This document shows positions 34,723 through 45,443 of a DNA stretch of 64,000 nt, piece after piece; the stretch's first letter is position 1; every line of letters begins with the position of its first letter. The notes beneath the pieces are model-generated. The model did no database searches, was not told the origin of the DNA, and was given only the letters and a program-made list of their open reading frames with translations. The stretch covers positions 1 to 64,000 of the forward strand of contig LLEY01000069.1 of assembly GCA_001414485.1 (NCBI GenBank). The letters run 5' to 3'. Source of the stretch: Calycina herbarum (lineage: Eukaryota; Ascomycota; Leotiomycetes; Helotiales; Pezizellaceae). Both the position numbers and the translations under genes were made by a program.

Positions 34723-35864
34723 GTTGGTGGTTGGTGTTGTTGAGGGGCAGATACAACACACGCTGATGTGGCTTCTTGAGAGAGGGATTGGGGAGGGTCT
34801 GACTGCGAGGGACTTGGAACTTTTTTGATGCCAGCGAGGCTTTCCAGAAGTGGCAGGGATGCGAATCCGTGCTAGCGTTTGTGGAAGGAGCGAGCCCCGC
34901 CAAACATTGCGGGCAGCCACAGGTTTACACGCAGTAGTGGACGATTTTCAAGTAGTGGATGTTCATCCGGCTACAAATCCAGCGAGTTAGGAGGTCTGAT
35001 TCTCTTAGACGATGTGATATACCGCCATCTTCGCTATCCCACAGGGTGTGTAGCCTGTAAGGTCCCTTTCTTTTCCACTGACACCGCTGAAGTGCAGTGC
35101 AGTGCAGTGCAGTGCAGTGCAGTGCGCATAAACTTGGAATGGCGTCTGGCAGGGTCGAATAGAATGGTCTAGCTTCAAGTCCTTGCATAAGTACAACTCC
35201 AGTGCCGGATGTCCTGCCTTTTCCTTTTTTCCTTCCCTTCTTCCACTCTTCCAAAACGCCCTCCTTCTGCACACTCTCAACCAGAGAGTGCTGCTTTGCA
35301 AAGAGAGATTCACGTGCTACCTCACGTGCCTCTCCTTTGATGGCCACAATCTCCAGGCTGTAACTCAGGCTCCACTCAGCCTTGCACCAATTTAGCTTTG
35401 GGAGTTGGCTTGGACTGGCCTTTGTCGACGACTAGGGTGCGGAAGATCAGCTCCCCCTGATCACGAAACATTTTTAGGTCGACCAGATTTCCTTTCGACC
35501 ATCACTACGTCCGTACCACGCCTCCATCACCAACCTTCAACAACTTCCTACCGAACCTACGAAAGTAAACTGCGGCTCTTCGAATCGCACATCCGCGCGT
35601 TCTTCTTTTCGCCCTCATCCACACGAGGTAAGTTGCCTGGTCTAATTTCTGGTGCCTGCAGGGATGACGAAAATGCTGACGATTCTGAACAGATCTCGAA
35701 TTTCTTGCAAGTACAAAGACTTTAGGATCTGCATTCCGAGTTCATTGAGCATCTGCCCAACACTTCTAGACTCTTCCTACAAGCGAAATTCCCTTTCTAC
35801 ACACCTATTCCAACACTGGATCCCTTTCCCGCGACCTTCAATTTCTCATAACTCAACCGTCATC
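34723..35864. other. Divergent intergenic region, ERJ5 and PRA1-family gene
   Basis: This 1.1-kb region holds both promoters and leaders. It contains the AGTGC pentamer array at 35091-35125 and several pyrimidine-rich tracts, such as 35217-35260, common in fungal promoters. Frames here are short and overlap the leaders; none is supported. Confidence 0.5.
35091..35125. repeat. Pentamer microsatellite (AGTGC)7
   Basis: Seven exact copies of AGTGC run from 35091 to 35125 between two divergent genes. Pentamer arrays of this purity are variable in length between strains in many fungi. Confidence 0.9.
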
Positions 35865-36395
35865 ATGGCTAGGATACAAATTCCCCTAGACGTTATCACG
35901 TCGAGATTGAACCTCTCAGACAGATTTGCTGGTGTTCGCTCACAGTCAATCGCTGCCAGATTCGCAAACCTCAAACCCATCTCCGAATTCCTCGACCTCA
36001 AGCGACTCTCGAAACCTGCCAACTTCAGCGAAGTCCAATCTCGAGTCAACTACAACTTGGGCCACTTCTCCAGCAATTATGCCGTGGTCTTTGTCATGCT
36101 TAGCATCTACGCCCTTCTCACCAGACCTCTCCTACTGTTCGTCATTTTCCTCGTCGTTGGTGGAATGTGGGGTATTGGGAAACTGGATGGTAGAGATTTG
36201 GATGTAGGATTCGTTCGCGCAACTTCGTCACAACTGTACACGGCTCTGCTCGTCGTTGCAGTTCCTCTCGGATTCTTTGCGTCACCAGTTACAACGATCC
36301 TTTGGCTCATCGGCGCAAGCGGGGTCACTATTTTAGGACATGCCTCATTTATGGACAAACCAATCGATGAGGCTTTTTCCGGGGAGGCGGTCTAG
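35865..36395 (+). CDS. YIP3: PRA1-family prenylated Rab acceptor (YIP3-like)
   Basis: Small membrane protein of the ER/Golgi that binds prenylated Rab GTPases and affects vesicle traffic. A single exon of 176 codons starts at an ATG in good context (CATCATGGCT). The N-terminal half is soluble (LNLSDRFAGVRSQSIAARF). Then come the two long hydrophobic hairpins typical of the PRA1 family: residues about 70-108 (NYAVVFVMLSIYALL onward) and about 124-165 (LYTALLVVAVPLGFF onward). The acidic C-terminus ends EAFSGEAV, as in other fungal members. It is divergent from ERJ5 and followed after only 26 bp by the next start codon on the same strand. Confidence 0.93.
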   Translation: MARIQIPLDVITSRLNLSDRFAGVRSQSIAARFANLKPISEFLDLKRLSKPANFSEVQSRVNYNLGHFSSNYAVVFVMLSIYALLTRPLLLFVIFLVVGGMWGIGKLDGRDLDVGFVRATSSQLYTALLVVAVPLGFFASPVTTILWLIGASGVTILGHASFMDKPIDEAFSGEAV

Positions 36396-36421
36396 GTAGT
36401 CGGCCGCGATCTCCCAAATTT

Positions 36422-37684
36422 ATGCCCTCATTGGGAAGACCACCAGGGGCGAAGGGGAGCAAAAGGCGCATGCAGTGGGAGCGTGAGCAAGAGAGGTGGC
36501 AGGAGACGACTCGAGTGGAAGAGCTGGATAGTGATGATACAGATACACAAGGCGTTGGGTTGAATCTTGGTCAGAAACGTTTTGCGAGCGATCCTTTGAA
36601 TTTTACTGGTATAGACATGGCTCCTAGGTCTAGGAGGATCTACGAATATGATGACGAAGAATCATCTTCCTCCTCTTCTGGTTCTGAATCGGAGTACGAG
36701 GGAACAGATGCTTTGCAAATAGCTTTGCGGGATAAGGAGGAAGCGCTTGTACAGTCCGCGCTTGCTCGCATTCGCCGCGCTCAAGAAAAAGGAAAACGGG
36801 AGGTCAAACTCAATCAGGAGGAACTGGACGCGCTGGAGAAGAGACGAAAACGCATGGAAGCTGCTGCCACAAAATCGAGAGGAAAAAATAGTGGAAGTGG
36901 GAAGGAAAAGAAACGCCGGAACATGGTTACGGTGCCAATCGCTGCTCTCGACCCGGGTATTCAAAAGAAGAGTAAATCTCGAAGGGAGACAACTTCATCA
37001 GGATCCAATCCTCCAGGACTGCTCATTGCTGGCCCTGATGGACCTACCTATGCCCCGATTGGCTACTATCCTCCGCAAAGCAACTCAAGCCGTGATTCTC
37101 CCAATCGTGCTCGATCAGCATCTATCCAGCAGCAATTGATCGGCCAACAACCACCACCATTATATCCGTCGGCTCTTTCCAATCGTCACTTTTCGGATGG
37201 CATGCGTCCTACTTCTTCTTCGAGCACCAGCTCTCGGCGTCCTTTACCCGACGAAGAAGGTTGGATGCCAGGCAATTCTCGGCGCAGCTCTGTCTCTTCT
37301 CAAAACCTCCTCATCGACCCCTTTGAGTATCAAACTTCTGCAACACATCCCGCTCGGATCCCCGAACTTTTCTTGCAGCAACAAGGTCGTCGAAATGTTT
37401 CCGGACCCGCAGAGGTTTCGTACTCGGCAGTTCGACGCAGTCCACCTGTTGGAAGCGGATATCCTGCTGGATCTCGAGGACCTGCTTCCGATCCTTCTCT
37501 AAGACATAGAAGCTCTTATCGTGACGAACTTGCAAATAGTTCTACCGAAGATGAGAGCGATGATCTTGGAAATGGAGTCCAAGTTTACGTCGAAGAACCG
37601 GAACCAGAGCCCGCGAAGGAACAACGGACTGTCAGTAGGAAACCTATTGGGGGATCAACTGGAAGGAAAAAGGGGAGAAGATGA
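36422..37684 (+). CDS. Conserved-looking disordered hypothetical protein, 420 aa
   Basis: A single open frame of 420 codons with ATG at 36422, just 26 bp after the stop of the PRA1-family gene and in another frame. The protein is charged and of low complexity. It has a basic start (GAKGSKRRMQWEREQERWQE), a serine/acid run (EESSSSSSGSESEYEG), a helical charged stretch at about 100-150 with coiled-coil character, then Ser/Pro/Arg-rich sequence to a basic end (GRKKGRR). I recognise no domain. The composition suggests a nuclear or scaffold role, but that is only inference. The tiny gap means its promoter must lie within the upstream gene, the two are co-transcribed, or the true start lies further in (for example the Met at residue 17). 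Confidence 0.75.
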   Translation: MPSLGRPPGAKGSKRRMQWEREQERWQETTRVEELDSDDTDTQGVGLNLGQKRFASDPLNFTGIDMAPRSRRIYEYDDEESSSSSSGSESEYEGTDALQIALRDKEEALVQSALARIRRAQEKGKREVKLNQEELDALEKRRKRMEAAATKSRGKNSGSGKEKKRRNMVTVPIAALDPGIQKKSKSRRETTSSGSNPPGLLIAGPDGPTYAPIGYYPPQSNSSRDSPNRARSASIQQQLIGQQPPPLYPSALSNRHFSDGMRPTSSSSTSSRRPLPDEEGWMPGNSRRSSVSSQNLLIDPFEYQTSATHPARIPELFLQQQGRRNVSGPAEVSYSAVRRSPPVGSGYPAGSRGPASDPSLRHRSSYRDELANSSTEDESDDLGNGVQVYVEEPEPEPAKEQRTVSRKPIGGSTGRKKGRR

Positions 37685-38209
37685 AGTGATGCCATTCCCT
37701 ATTTCTTCCTTCTTTTCTCTTTTGGGTTGCATAGCATACATAGACTTTAGTGTGTTCTTTTTTAATTTGAGTTTTTTTCTTCTTCATGATTTGAATTGGT
37801 GGATGTTGTGAATTTCATTTCATTTCCCCTTGTTTTATAACTGCTAATGAAAGCGCTGATCCTAAGTCTTTCAAATTAAAAGGGTTGGTAGCTTGGATGT
37901 GATTATCTGCCTTTACGACGAGCCTCGCGCGAATATCGCCCAGTTCGAAACTCGGCTGCAGGATATGCATTGCAACGTGTACCAACAGGAAGGTTCTATG
38001 AATGCAACTCACTATCGCGTCTTTCCTCTCCTATCGAATAGGACGACCAATCCACTCAATAGCCTTGCAAAAAGCCTTGTCAGTATCTCTTCCGTGCCTT
38101 TGAATTCTATGCATCGCATCGCGAGGCTGAGCGGGGTAGAGAGCCTCAAAAGACCCATCTACTCGCTGTCGTCTCAAATGTTAGATTCCAAGTATTTTGT
38201 ATCGTCAAG
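37685..38209. other. Intergenic, no gene
   Basis: Tandem genes on the same strand flank this 525-bp stretch. It begins with T-rich sequence (37700-37840), likely the 3' end of the upstream transcript. An open frame at 37893-38213 has no ATG and is not supported. Confidence 0.45.
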
Positions 38210-39199
38210 ATGAAGAACGATTCTCCTGTTGAGGGTTACCCCAAATTGGCCTGCCATATGGGTGCTTGTCCCGATAGCTCCATCTTTCGACGTTTTGGAA
38301 ACCTCAATTCGAAGAATCTCCTCTACCTTCAGGCGGAATTGGTGCATCTCGAGAAGAAGCTCCAGGCTTTGGAAAAGGCGGATAGTATTTCCAAAGAAGG
38401 GAATGCTTCGCATTACTCGAGGGATTGGTATTGGCTTGAAAATTCTGGGGATGAAGGGAACGGGGGGCAATTGGAGACGGTGTTGGAGATTCGAGGGAAA
38501 CTTAGGGAATATAGTAAGGCTCCGGTTCATTGAGGGGGAAGTCAGAGGAGAATTTAAGCTTATTCCTTTTTGGGGGTAGATGATGCTGTTGTGAGACAAT
38601 CCGCTTTACTTGGGTTTTCACCGCCGAGGGAACATGATCTTCAGTCTTTAAGGGATTGGTTACAACGACCGGAAATGGGAAATTATCGGCTCCTTGGGGC
38701 GGATCGCAATATATGGGGGGATTTAGATGATCCCATTGACCCAAATACCGACCTGATAACCCTCGCAAAATCACCAAATAACGATATCTTCACTCACTGG
38801 TTCTTTGAGAAGGTCTTACCCATCTTCCATCGTCTTCGCTACACTCGTTCGAAGGAAACGGATCTTGAGAGCGGGATTGTTAGTTATAAAGAGGAGAGTA
38901 TTCAGAGATATACTTCTGTGGTTACTACTATCGTTGCTTCTTTACTTCCTACTGTTGCGATTATTGTGCTATTTTGTGTGGGGAGTATGCGTGTGAGGTT
39001 GGGATTGATTGCTGTCTTTACTACGTTGTTTACGACCTGCTTGGCGATTTTTACTTCGGGGAGGAGGGGCGAGATATTTACTGCTACTTCTGCGTATGCC
39101 TTTCCCTTTGGATTGAGGGGGTGTTTTGCTTGCTGATTTGTTGATAGGTTTGCCGCTGTGCAGGTGGTGTTTATTTCGACTCAGCAATGGTCGACTTAG
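38210..39199 (+). CDS. DUF6594 family membrane protein, 289 aa
   Basis: Exons 38210-38513, 38580-39093 and 39148-39199 (introns 66 and 54 bp) sum to 870 nt. The protein follows the DUF6594 pattern: EGYPKLACHMG at the start, FRRFGNLNSKNLLYLQAEL, a helical stretch ending YSRDWYWL, then VLEIRGKLREYNDAVVRQ across the first splice, and RDWLQRPEMGNYRLLG. Two or three membrane segments lie near the C-terminus (TTIVASLLPTVAIIVLFCV, LGLIAVFTTLFTTCLAIF, FAAVQVVFIS). The last segment is only recovered by splicing the final intron; without it the frame ends in an unrelated sequence. The family is abundant in ascomycetes, often multi-copy, and its function is unknown. Location in a membrane is an inference from the hydrophobic segments. 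Confidence 0.85.
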
Positions 39200-40196
39200 A
39201 GCTAGAAATTCGTAGCTGCACGAGCGGAGGGATGGAGTGAGGACATATTACTCGACTACTCAGAGTTGCTATGAGTGGAGTAGAGTAGAGTAGAGTAGTA
39301 AATCTCGACTACTTTGAGATACTTATAGTAGGCTATAAATAGGAATAGTCTATATTATTTTATTTTTTTGCCTGAATATGCTCTCGGAAATGGTATTTGA
39401 AGCTAAGTTTACTGTAATTTAGTAAGGCAAAGAAGAAGAGTTTACTCTAATTTCTATTTTCAACCTCGAAGGTCAGTCTGGACTGTTAGAGAATCGGTCC
39501 CACCCGGTCCGCGCGACTCACAGCGACTCAGAGTACTATTACACTCTACTAATTTCTTACGCTGGACCGTGTGCTTTTTGGGATCTGAATAAAGAGAGAG
39601 AGAGAGAGGAGTAAATTGTTTGTCACCTGATGTATTTCGCGTGTATGGCTAGCCAATCCAATCACTTCCCTGTCAAACGGGAGGGGACGTAAAGTAAGGC
39701 TCCAGCCTACCTGTCACGGCAACTCTTTTCTATCCTATAACCAAATATGAGTCTCAGCACAGAATTGTGTGCCCCTCTGCCGGCCTATCTCCTTGATGGA
39801 ACTTCCAATTTGGGGATATCGTTTTCGCTCTAGCATCTCGGAATTTTGCGGCTCGGCTGAAAATAGCTATGAGTAGATGTAGAATATACAAAGTAATATA
39901 TCCGAGCTCCCGAATTGTTTTTTTGTTCTTTGCGTAAATTGATTACCATAGAATGACAAAGCCTAGCTATCTATTTACTACCACTTTTAATATGCTTCCT
40001 ACAGACCCAAAGCCGATACCGCTGTTACGAGTTACCTAGTAAGGCTATGTAAGAAGCGCCTAAATTGGTGCCCAAGGCCCTCGCCGTACACTGAGATTAT
40101 ATGAAGAAGACTCGACGATATCTACATCGATTTCCTTACGGTCATTGCACCAAACACAATTGTATATTTACTTTTTCAATCTCAAAATCCACAAAG
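39200..40196. other. Intergenic upstream of the STAND gene
   Basis: No gene. It contains a GAGTA-type pentamer run near 39278-39298 (AGAGTAGAGTAGAGTAG) and a GA dinucleotide run near 39592-39608. An ATG at 40101 lies in frame with the next gene and would add 32 residues that do not look conserved. Confidence 0.5.
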
Positions 40197-42758
40197 ATGC
40201 TTGATCCTTTGACCGCGCTTTCGCTTGCAGGTACAATCATTCAGCTGGTTGATTTCGGCTCCAAAATCGTGACGCATACTTTGGTTATCTCCAGTCGCGA
40301 TGGAGGAAGTACAAACATCTTAGATGAACTGCATCTTGTGACTTCGGAACTTCAAGTCTTGTGTACAAAGCTAGAGCAGCCTCGTATTCTGGTTTCTCCT
40401 ATCTCGCCAGCCGAAACATCCCTAGAAAATCTGCGTAAGGCTTCAGCTGTCCTGACCGACGAGCTTCTGACGAAGCTTAATCGGCTAAACCGCCCAGGAA
40501 GCAAACAGAAAAAGAAATGGAAGGTCTTCGCAGATGCTGTGATGATGGCTTGGAATGAGGATGCATTATTGGCTCTTGGCCAACGTCTCTCAAATCTGAG
40601 AGAAGCGATGGAAACCTTCCTCGTCCTAGCTCTTAGGTATGCCAGTCCTCTTGATGCATGATATTTAAGATGTCTAATGCTTTTCAGGGAGAAAGTTGAT
40701 ATTGTTGCATTGGAAAATTCAGCAAGATTCGACTTGCTCCATTCACAGTGTCAAAGTATTGTTACAGCGTTGGCTAGTGCGCAAAATACCATTTCACAGG
40801 AGATGGCGGGTCAAACACAGAAAATAGAACTCGTGTTGTCTGAGGAAATTCGTGTCCAAACAAAGGCGATTTCCCAGATGATGAGCCGCCTTGATTCCGA
40901 ATCTTCCTCAGTGGGCAAAACCAAGAAGGATTTCCAAGTTCAAGTGTCAGAGGTGGAAGCGAGGCTTATAACTCAACGTGCGGTCCTCAAATCTTTGTCA
41001 TTCTCCACAATGGGAAATCGTAGAGAGGAAGTCTCTCGTACATACCCCGAAACATGCGCCTGGATCTTTCAAACTCCCAGAGAGCAGGCTGAGAACGAAA
41101 CTCATCACCGGAGCAATTTTTCTCACTGGCTTGAGCACGGAAATGGAATATACTGGATCAGCGGTAAAGTTGCTTCTGGAAAATCGACCTTAATGAGTTA
41201 TATCGTCAAGGAACCAAGAACGAGTGCTTTTCTAAAAAACTGGGCAAGACCGTTGAATCCAACGGTGGCTGCTTTTTTCTTTTGGAATAGCGGAGAAATC
41301 GAACAGAGACCACAATCTGGACTTCTTAGGACAGTTCTTTTTGAAGTGTTACGTCAACATCCATCCTTAATTCCAATCTGTCTGCCGTTAGAATGGTCGA
41401 GATCATATTCTGAAAGTGCTGAAATTTTCGGAACCAAAGATACTGACAAGTTCGCACGATACTCCTGGACGTACGAGGGCCTCTTGAAAGCATTCGGTAT
41501 ACTCCTCAGTCAGACAACGCTGCGTTTGAAGTTATGTCTATTTATCGATGGCCTCGATGAATATGAAGGGTCCTATGATGATATCATACAAATGGTCATG
41601 TCTGTGTCCTCACCCGATGTTAAAATATGCGTTTCAAGCCGACCTTTGTTAGCCTTCGAAGACGCATTTGGCTCAGTACACAGCCTCCGAGTTCAGGACT
41701 TAACATATTCCGACATACAACATTATGTGAGCCAGAGGCTTTCGAGTCATCAGAGATATCAACAAGTACTTCAAGAATCGCCCCTTCAGGCTCCCCAGTT
41801 GGTTGAAGACATCGTCATAAAAGCAGATGGGGTATTTCTATGGGTCAAGCTTGTTGTCGAGTCGCTACTCTCAGGTTTTGGCAATCGAGACAGTATTCGT
41901 GATCTACGGAGAAGATTGGCTTTATTGCCAGGTGATCTGGAACAATTGTACAGCCACATGCTGAAGAGTATCCCAGAATTCTATAAAGCTCAAACCTCCC
42001 AATACTTCCAATTGGTGAAAGCCGCACGGTTGCAAAACAACAGTCACAAAAGCGCTCTCGATAACTCAGAGCCTCTTACCTTGATCGAGCTCTCCCTGGC
42101 AATTGAAGAAGATCATGAGCTCACTATCACTGCGCCCATAAGGTCCCTCGGATATAAAAACAGCATCGCGAGATGCGAACTGACACATGCAAGATTGCAA
42201 GTTCGTTGCCTCGGGCTACTTGAAGTCCATCGTTCTCGAAAGTCTAAACCAACTGATCAAAAGTTGGACCCGTTCAGCAGAATCCAGTATATGCATCGTA
42301 CGGCGAGAGACTTTATCGAGAGCCGATCCATGTGGGCAAATCTCATCTCCCTACAAAATGACGAAAGCTTCAACCCCTACCTCTCCTTGCTGAAGTGCAG
42401 CATTCTTCAGTTGAAGTGGACACTCTATTCCGCCCAATCACCAAAATTTGTGTTTTATTCCGCGCTGTCTCATGCCAAAGTTCTTGAAGATCAGACAGGG
42501 AATGACAATGTTGAATTATTAGATAAACTACACAGAACCATGAAAACCAAAATAATCGCCATCGACTATATATCTTTCACAGATGTTGCAGTCGAGAATG
42601 GTCTGTCTGTGTATGCAAGGGAAAAAAGGAAGCAGGTTTCAGGAACGGAGGGAGATTCTACAGTCGCAAGTGAGCCCTTTAACGAAGACGAGGAAAACAA
42701 CAAAGCGGTGTCTCCTTCTGAGGGCTGGCGTTCATGGTTTCTGATCTTGCGCAGATGA
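40197..42758 (+). CDS. STAND-type NTPase (NLR-like) with DUF7791-like region
   Basis: Exons 40197-40636 and 40688-42758 (51-bp intron) give 836 aa. The start MLDPLTALSLAGTIIQLVDF matches the N-terminal domain common on fungal STAND and NACHT proteins. A coiled, helical linker follows (about 150-260). The NTPase has Walker A GKVASGKS at 306-313 and a Walker B-like LCLFIDGLDEYEG at 429-441. Downstream comes a DUF7791-like helical region carrying the usual YMHRTARDFIES phrase. The protein ends in an acidic, Ser/Glu-rich tail; no ankyrin, WD40 or TPR repeats are present. Such proteins are the fungal counterparts of NLRs, with roles in non-self recognition and heterokaryon incompatibility shown for a few members only. 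The ATG at 40197 was chosen over 40101 because it opens exactly at the conserved domain. No partner effector gene is adjacent. Confidence 0.88.
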
Positions 42759-43104
42759 AGTTTTGATTGGTGGCCGTTTCCGTTGATAAACAATCTTGAA
42801 TAATTATTAGTTCGATGAAGTGCCTCTTCGAAAGTGCATTAGGTTGATTTGCTTTTCCAAACAATCTTATATTAATTATGATTCGTCTGAATAAGTAATT
42901 ATCACTATTTGCTTCTGAAAGTTTAAACATTACATTCTTAAACTAACTTGATACTCTAAAGTAGTAACATTACTAGTCAACTCAACAATATGTGAATAAA
43001 GTATGCCACTGATATATTCTAAAGCTAATTATCACTAACCAAAACCTCTTATTTACAACCCAGTGCAGGAACTTACTTCTCTGCACTAGATTGCGCTGTC
43101 ACTT
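42759..43104. other. Convergent 3' region
   Basis: AT-rich 346-bp stretch between two convergent genes, probably holding both transcript ends. No gene. Confidence 0.5.
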
Positions 43105-44972
43105 CTATTTCGAGAAGATACTCAAATCCACGGCATCAGCCATAGCAATGTACCCCGCCCCATTAGGATGCAAATGATCTCCTCCATCATACTTCGCCAA
43201 CAGTTGCCTATAAACCCACAAATTAGCATACTCTCTATCCACTCCCCCTTTCCTCTAACCCATTTCCGACCCCAAAACAGAGAGAATTAAAAATAAAAAC
43301 TCACGAAACCGTCGCCGGATCCGCAACAGCCTTCCCAAAATCCACCACATAATCAAAAGCCCCAGTACTATTCAAAATCCAATTATTAACCTTGACCCTA
43401 GTCTTCTCCCTCTCAGCATTACTGTAACTCTGTCCAGTCCCGCCAAATGGTGTGATAGTAGCGCCGATAGTAATCAATCCCTTAGCGTGAGCATCCGTGG
43501 TGATCTTTTTGAAAGCCGAGATGAGGTTATCGCCTAGCTGGTTTTGGGTATTGGTGTCTGTTGATCCGCCGCCGATCTGTGAAGGCGTTAGACGAAAAGA
43601 TTGGGCGGTGAAAGAAGTGAGGAGGGGAATGGAAATGGGGGACAAACATCATTTACACCTTCGAAAATCATCACGTATTTCACACCTGGTTGGTTGATCG
43701 CATCCCTAGTATATCTCGAAACGAGAGTTGGTCCGAGACCACCTTGTAATACGGCGTTTCCACCTGCAGCTTGGTTACAGATACTTAGATTTGTGACTCC
43801 TGCTTGGATTGCTCGGTTGAGGAGGAGATCTGGCCAGCTGTTTGATTTTGTGTTAGCTCTCTCTCTCTCTCTCGCTTAGACTGGACAAGGAAGTGAGAAA
43901 AGGGAAGGAGAAGGGGAAAAGGGGAAGCATGGAACCGACCGATTATTCTCATTATCGGTACTCCCCCTGCCATCCGTGATACTGTCTCCCAGAATGACCA
44001 ACGCAGAACTAGTCGCAGGAACCCACGCCTCAATCGCAGAGATGAGATACCAATGCAAGACACTGGTTCCAGCCAGACTAGTATCATTCACACGTCCATT
44101 CGTTCCTCCTTGAGCCACTGTCAAAGATGGTCAGTCCTTGTTTACTTTCAACAAGCTCTCTTCTCCCCCACTTGACTTCTCGAAATTCACCCAGCCAAAT
44201 AAAGGGACGCCGAAAAGAGAACACAACTCACACCAACTACTAGTCCTCGCCCCCGGATGCCCAGTAACACTAGTACCCCCCTGCCCTCCCTTCAAATAAA
44301 CACTAACACTAACCATATCCCCCGCCTTAATCCCCGTCAAATCCAAAGCATCACTATAAACAACCGCTCCTTTCTTAACACTCACACCCTGTGCACCTCC
44401 AAAAGTCACACCCAAAAGACTATCTCAGTGTCAGAATCACCATCTTCAACTCCCCCCAACCTCTCCCACCACTCACCCCCTTCCACCCTCAAGGCAAGGA
44501 GAGGACAAACCTCGAAGCAACAACATCCTTAACCCCCGCCTTGCCACCCACAGGCAGAGCTAGGGAAGCAGAAGAAACATTATAATCACTCCCCCCAAAT
44601 GTATTCGAGAATTGAATACGAATTTGAGAAGCAGGGAGGGTAATTCTAAAAGTTTGTCGGAGCGTTGTATCTGTGAAGACAGCTGATGAGGAAATCTACG
44701 AGCGTAGCGAGTTAGCGAGTTAGCGACAGGAAACAGGGGTTCGAATTAGTTGGTGAGGAAAGGGGGGAAGTAGTTTGGGAGGGGAACAAACTCACAAACG
44801 GCGCAGGAGGCAAATTACCAGGTTCCACAAGTTGGGGCATGGATGTCCATGCCGAAACCCAGTGATTCGTATCTTGACGTGTAGAAAGTGATAGTCGGTT
44901 ATGCGAGGGGAGGACGTTCGCAAGAGACGAGGTCGCGAGAAGAGCGAGAAAAGCGATGGAAGAAAACATCAT
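43105..44972 (-). CDS. Secreted SGNH/GDSL hydrolase, 430 aa
   Basis: Seven exons (44796-44972, 44511-44695, 44232-44419, 43940-44117, 43648-43837, 43305-43576, 43105-43207) sum to 1293 nt. Residues 1-19 form a signal peptide (SSIAFLALLATSSLA). An N-terminal beta-rich region (about 38-180) precedes the SGNH fold. The catalytic set is visible: Ser229 in LGDSITDG, the oxyanion block GVND before IGGGSTD, and Asp407/His410 in GGDHLHPNG. This layout fits the XynE-like group of secreted carbohydrate or lipid esterases; the substrate cannot be told from sequence. Introns are longer than usual here (71-114 bp), and one contains a CT dinucleotide run (about 43857-43876). The first exon uses the double ATG at 44967-44972. 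Secretion and a hydrolytic role are well supported. Confidence 0.88.
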
Positions 44973-45443
44973 GATGAGAAAACAAGACTGGCAGAAAATT
45001 CCAAACGCCAAAAAAAAAAAGGCAAGAATGAGAGGAGCGAGGGGTGGGATGGCGTTTTAATATCAGTCGGTACCTTTTCGTATGGGAATTTGTGGGCACT
45101 TGCCATCCCATGACTACCCAATCGATCAAAACATCCATATTGCAAAACCCCCAGCGGCTATTCAATCACAAGACATCCCCTTGCCTCAATGTAGGAAAAG
45201 TGGTAGTAGATCAGGATGATGTAGAACATGACAAGGGTTCCCATTAAGCCTAATCTAAATACCCACCCCCACCAATCTATATGTGGCAGACCCCAATGAG
45301 CCTCACCCTAAAGTGCCTAAACACTCCAAAACTATATACAGCCATGCATCTAGCTCAACAAATGTACAATTGCGTATGTATACAAACAATTCAGCAAAAG
45401 TGCCCCCAGTATTTCCATTCGTTTTGTGGCTCATAATGTCATT
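44973..45443. other. Intergenic between SGNH hydrolase and Dnt1-like gene
   Basis: Holds the hydrolase promoter and the 3' end of the upstream gene on the same strand. A poly-A run lies at 45010-45020. No gene. Confidence 0.45.

Noticed and set aside
35865..37684. Single fused gene of PRA1 and the following frame
   Set aside because: The PRA1 protein ends with the usual family C-terminus, the frames differ, and no convincing donor precedes the stop; kept as two genes with the close spacing noted.
37893..38213. Open frame of 106 codons upstream of the DUF6594 gene
   Set aside because: It begins with TTG rather than ATG, has no family motif, and overlaps the leader of the downstream gene, whose own ATG at 38210 starts exactly at the conserved EGYPKLA region.
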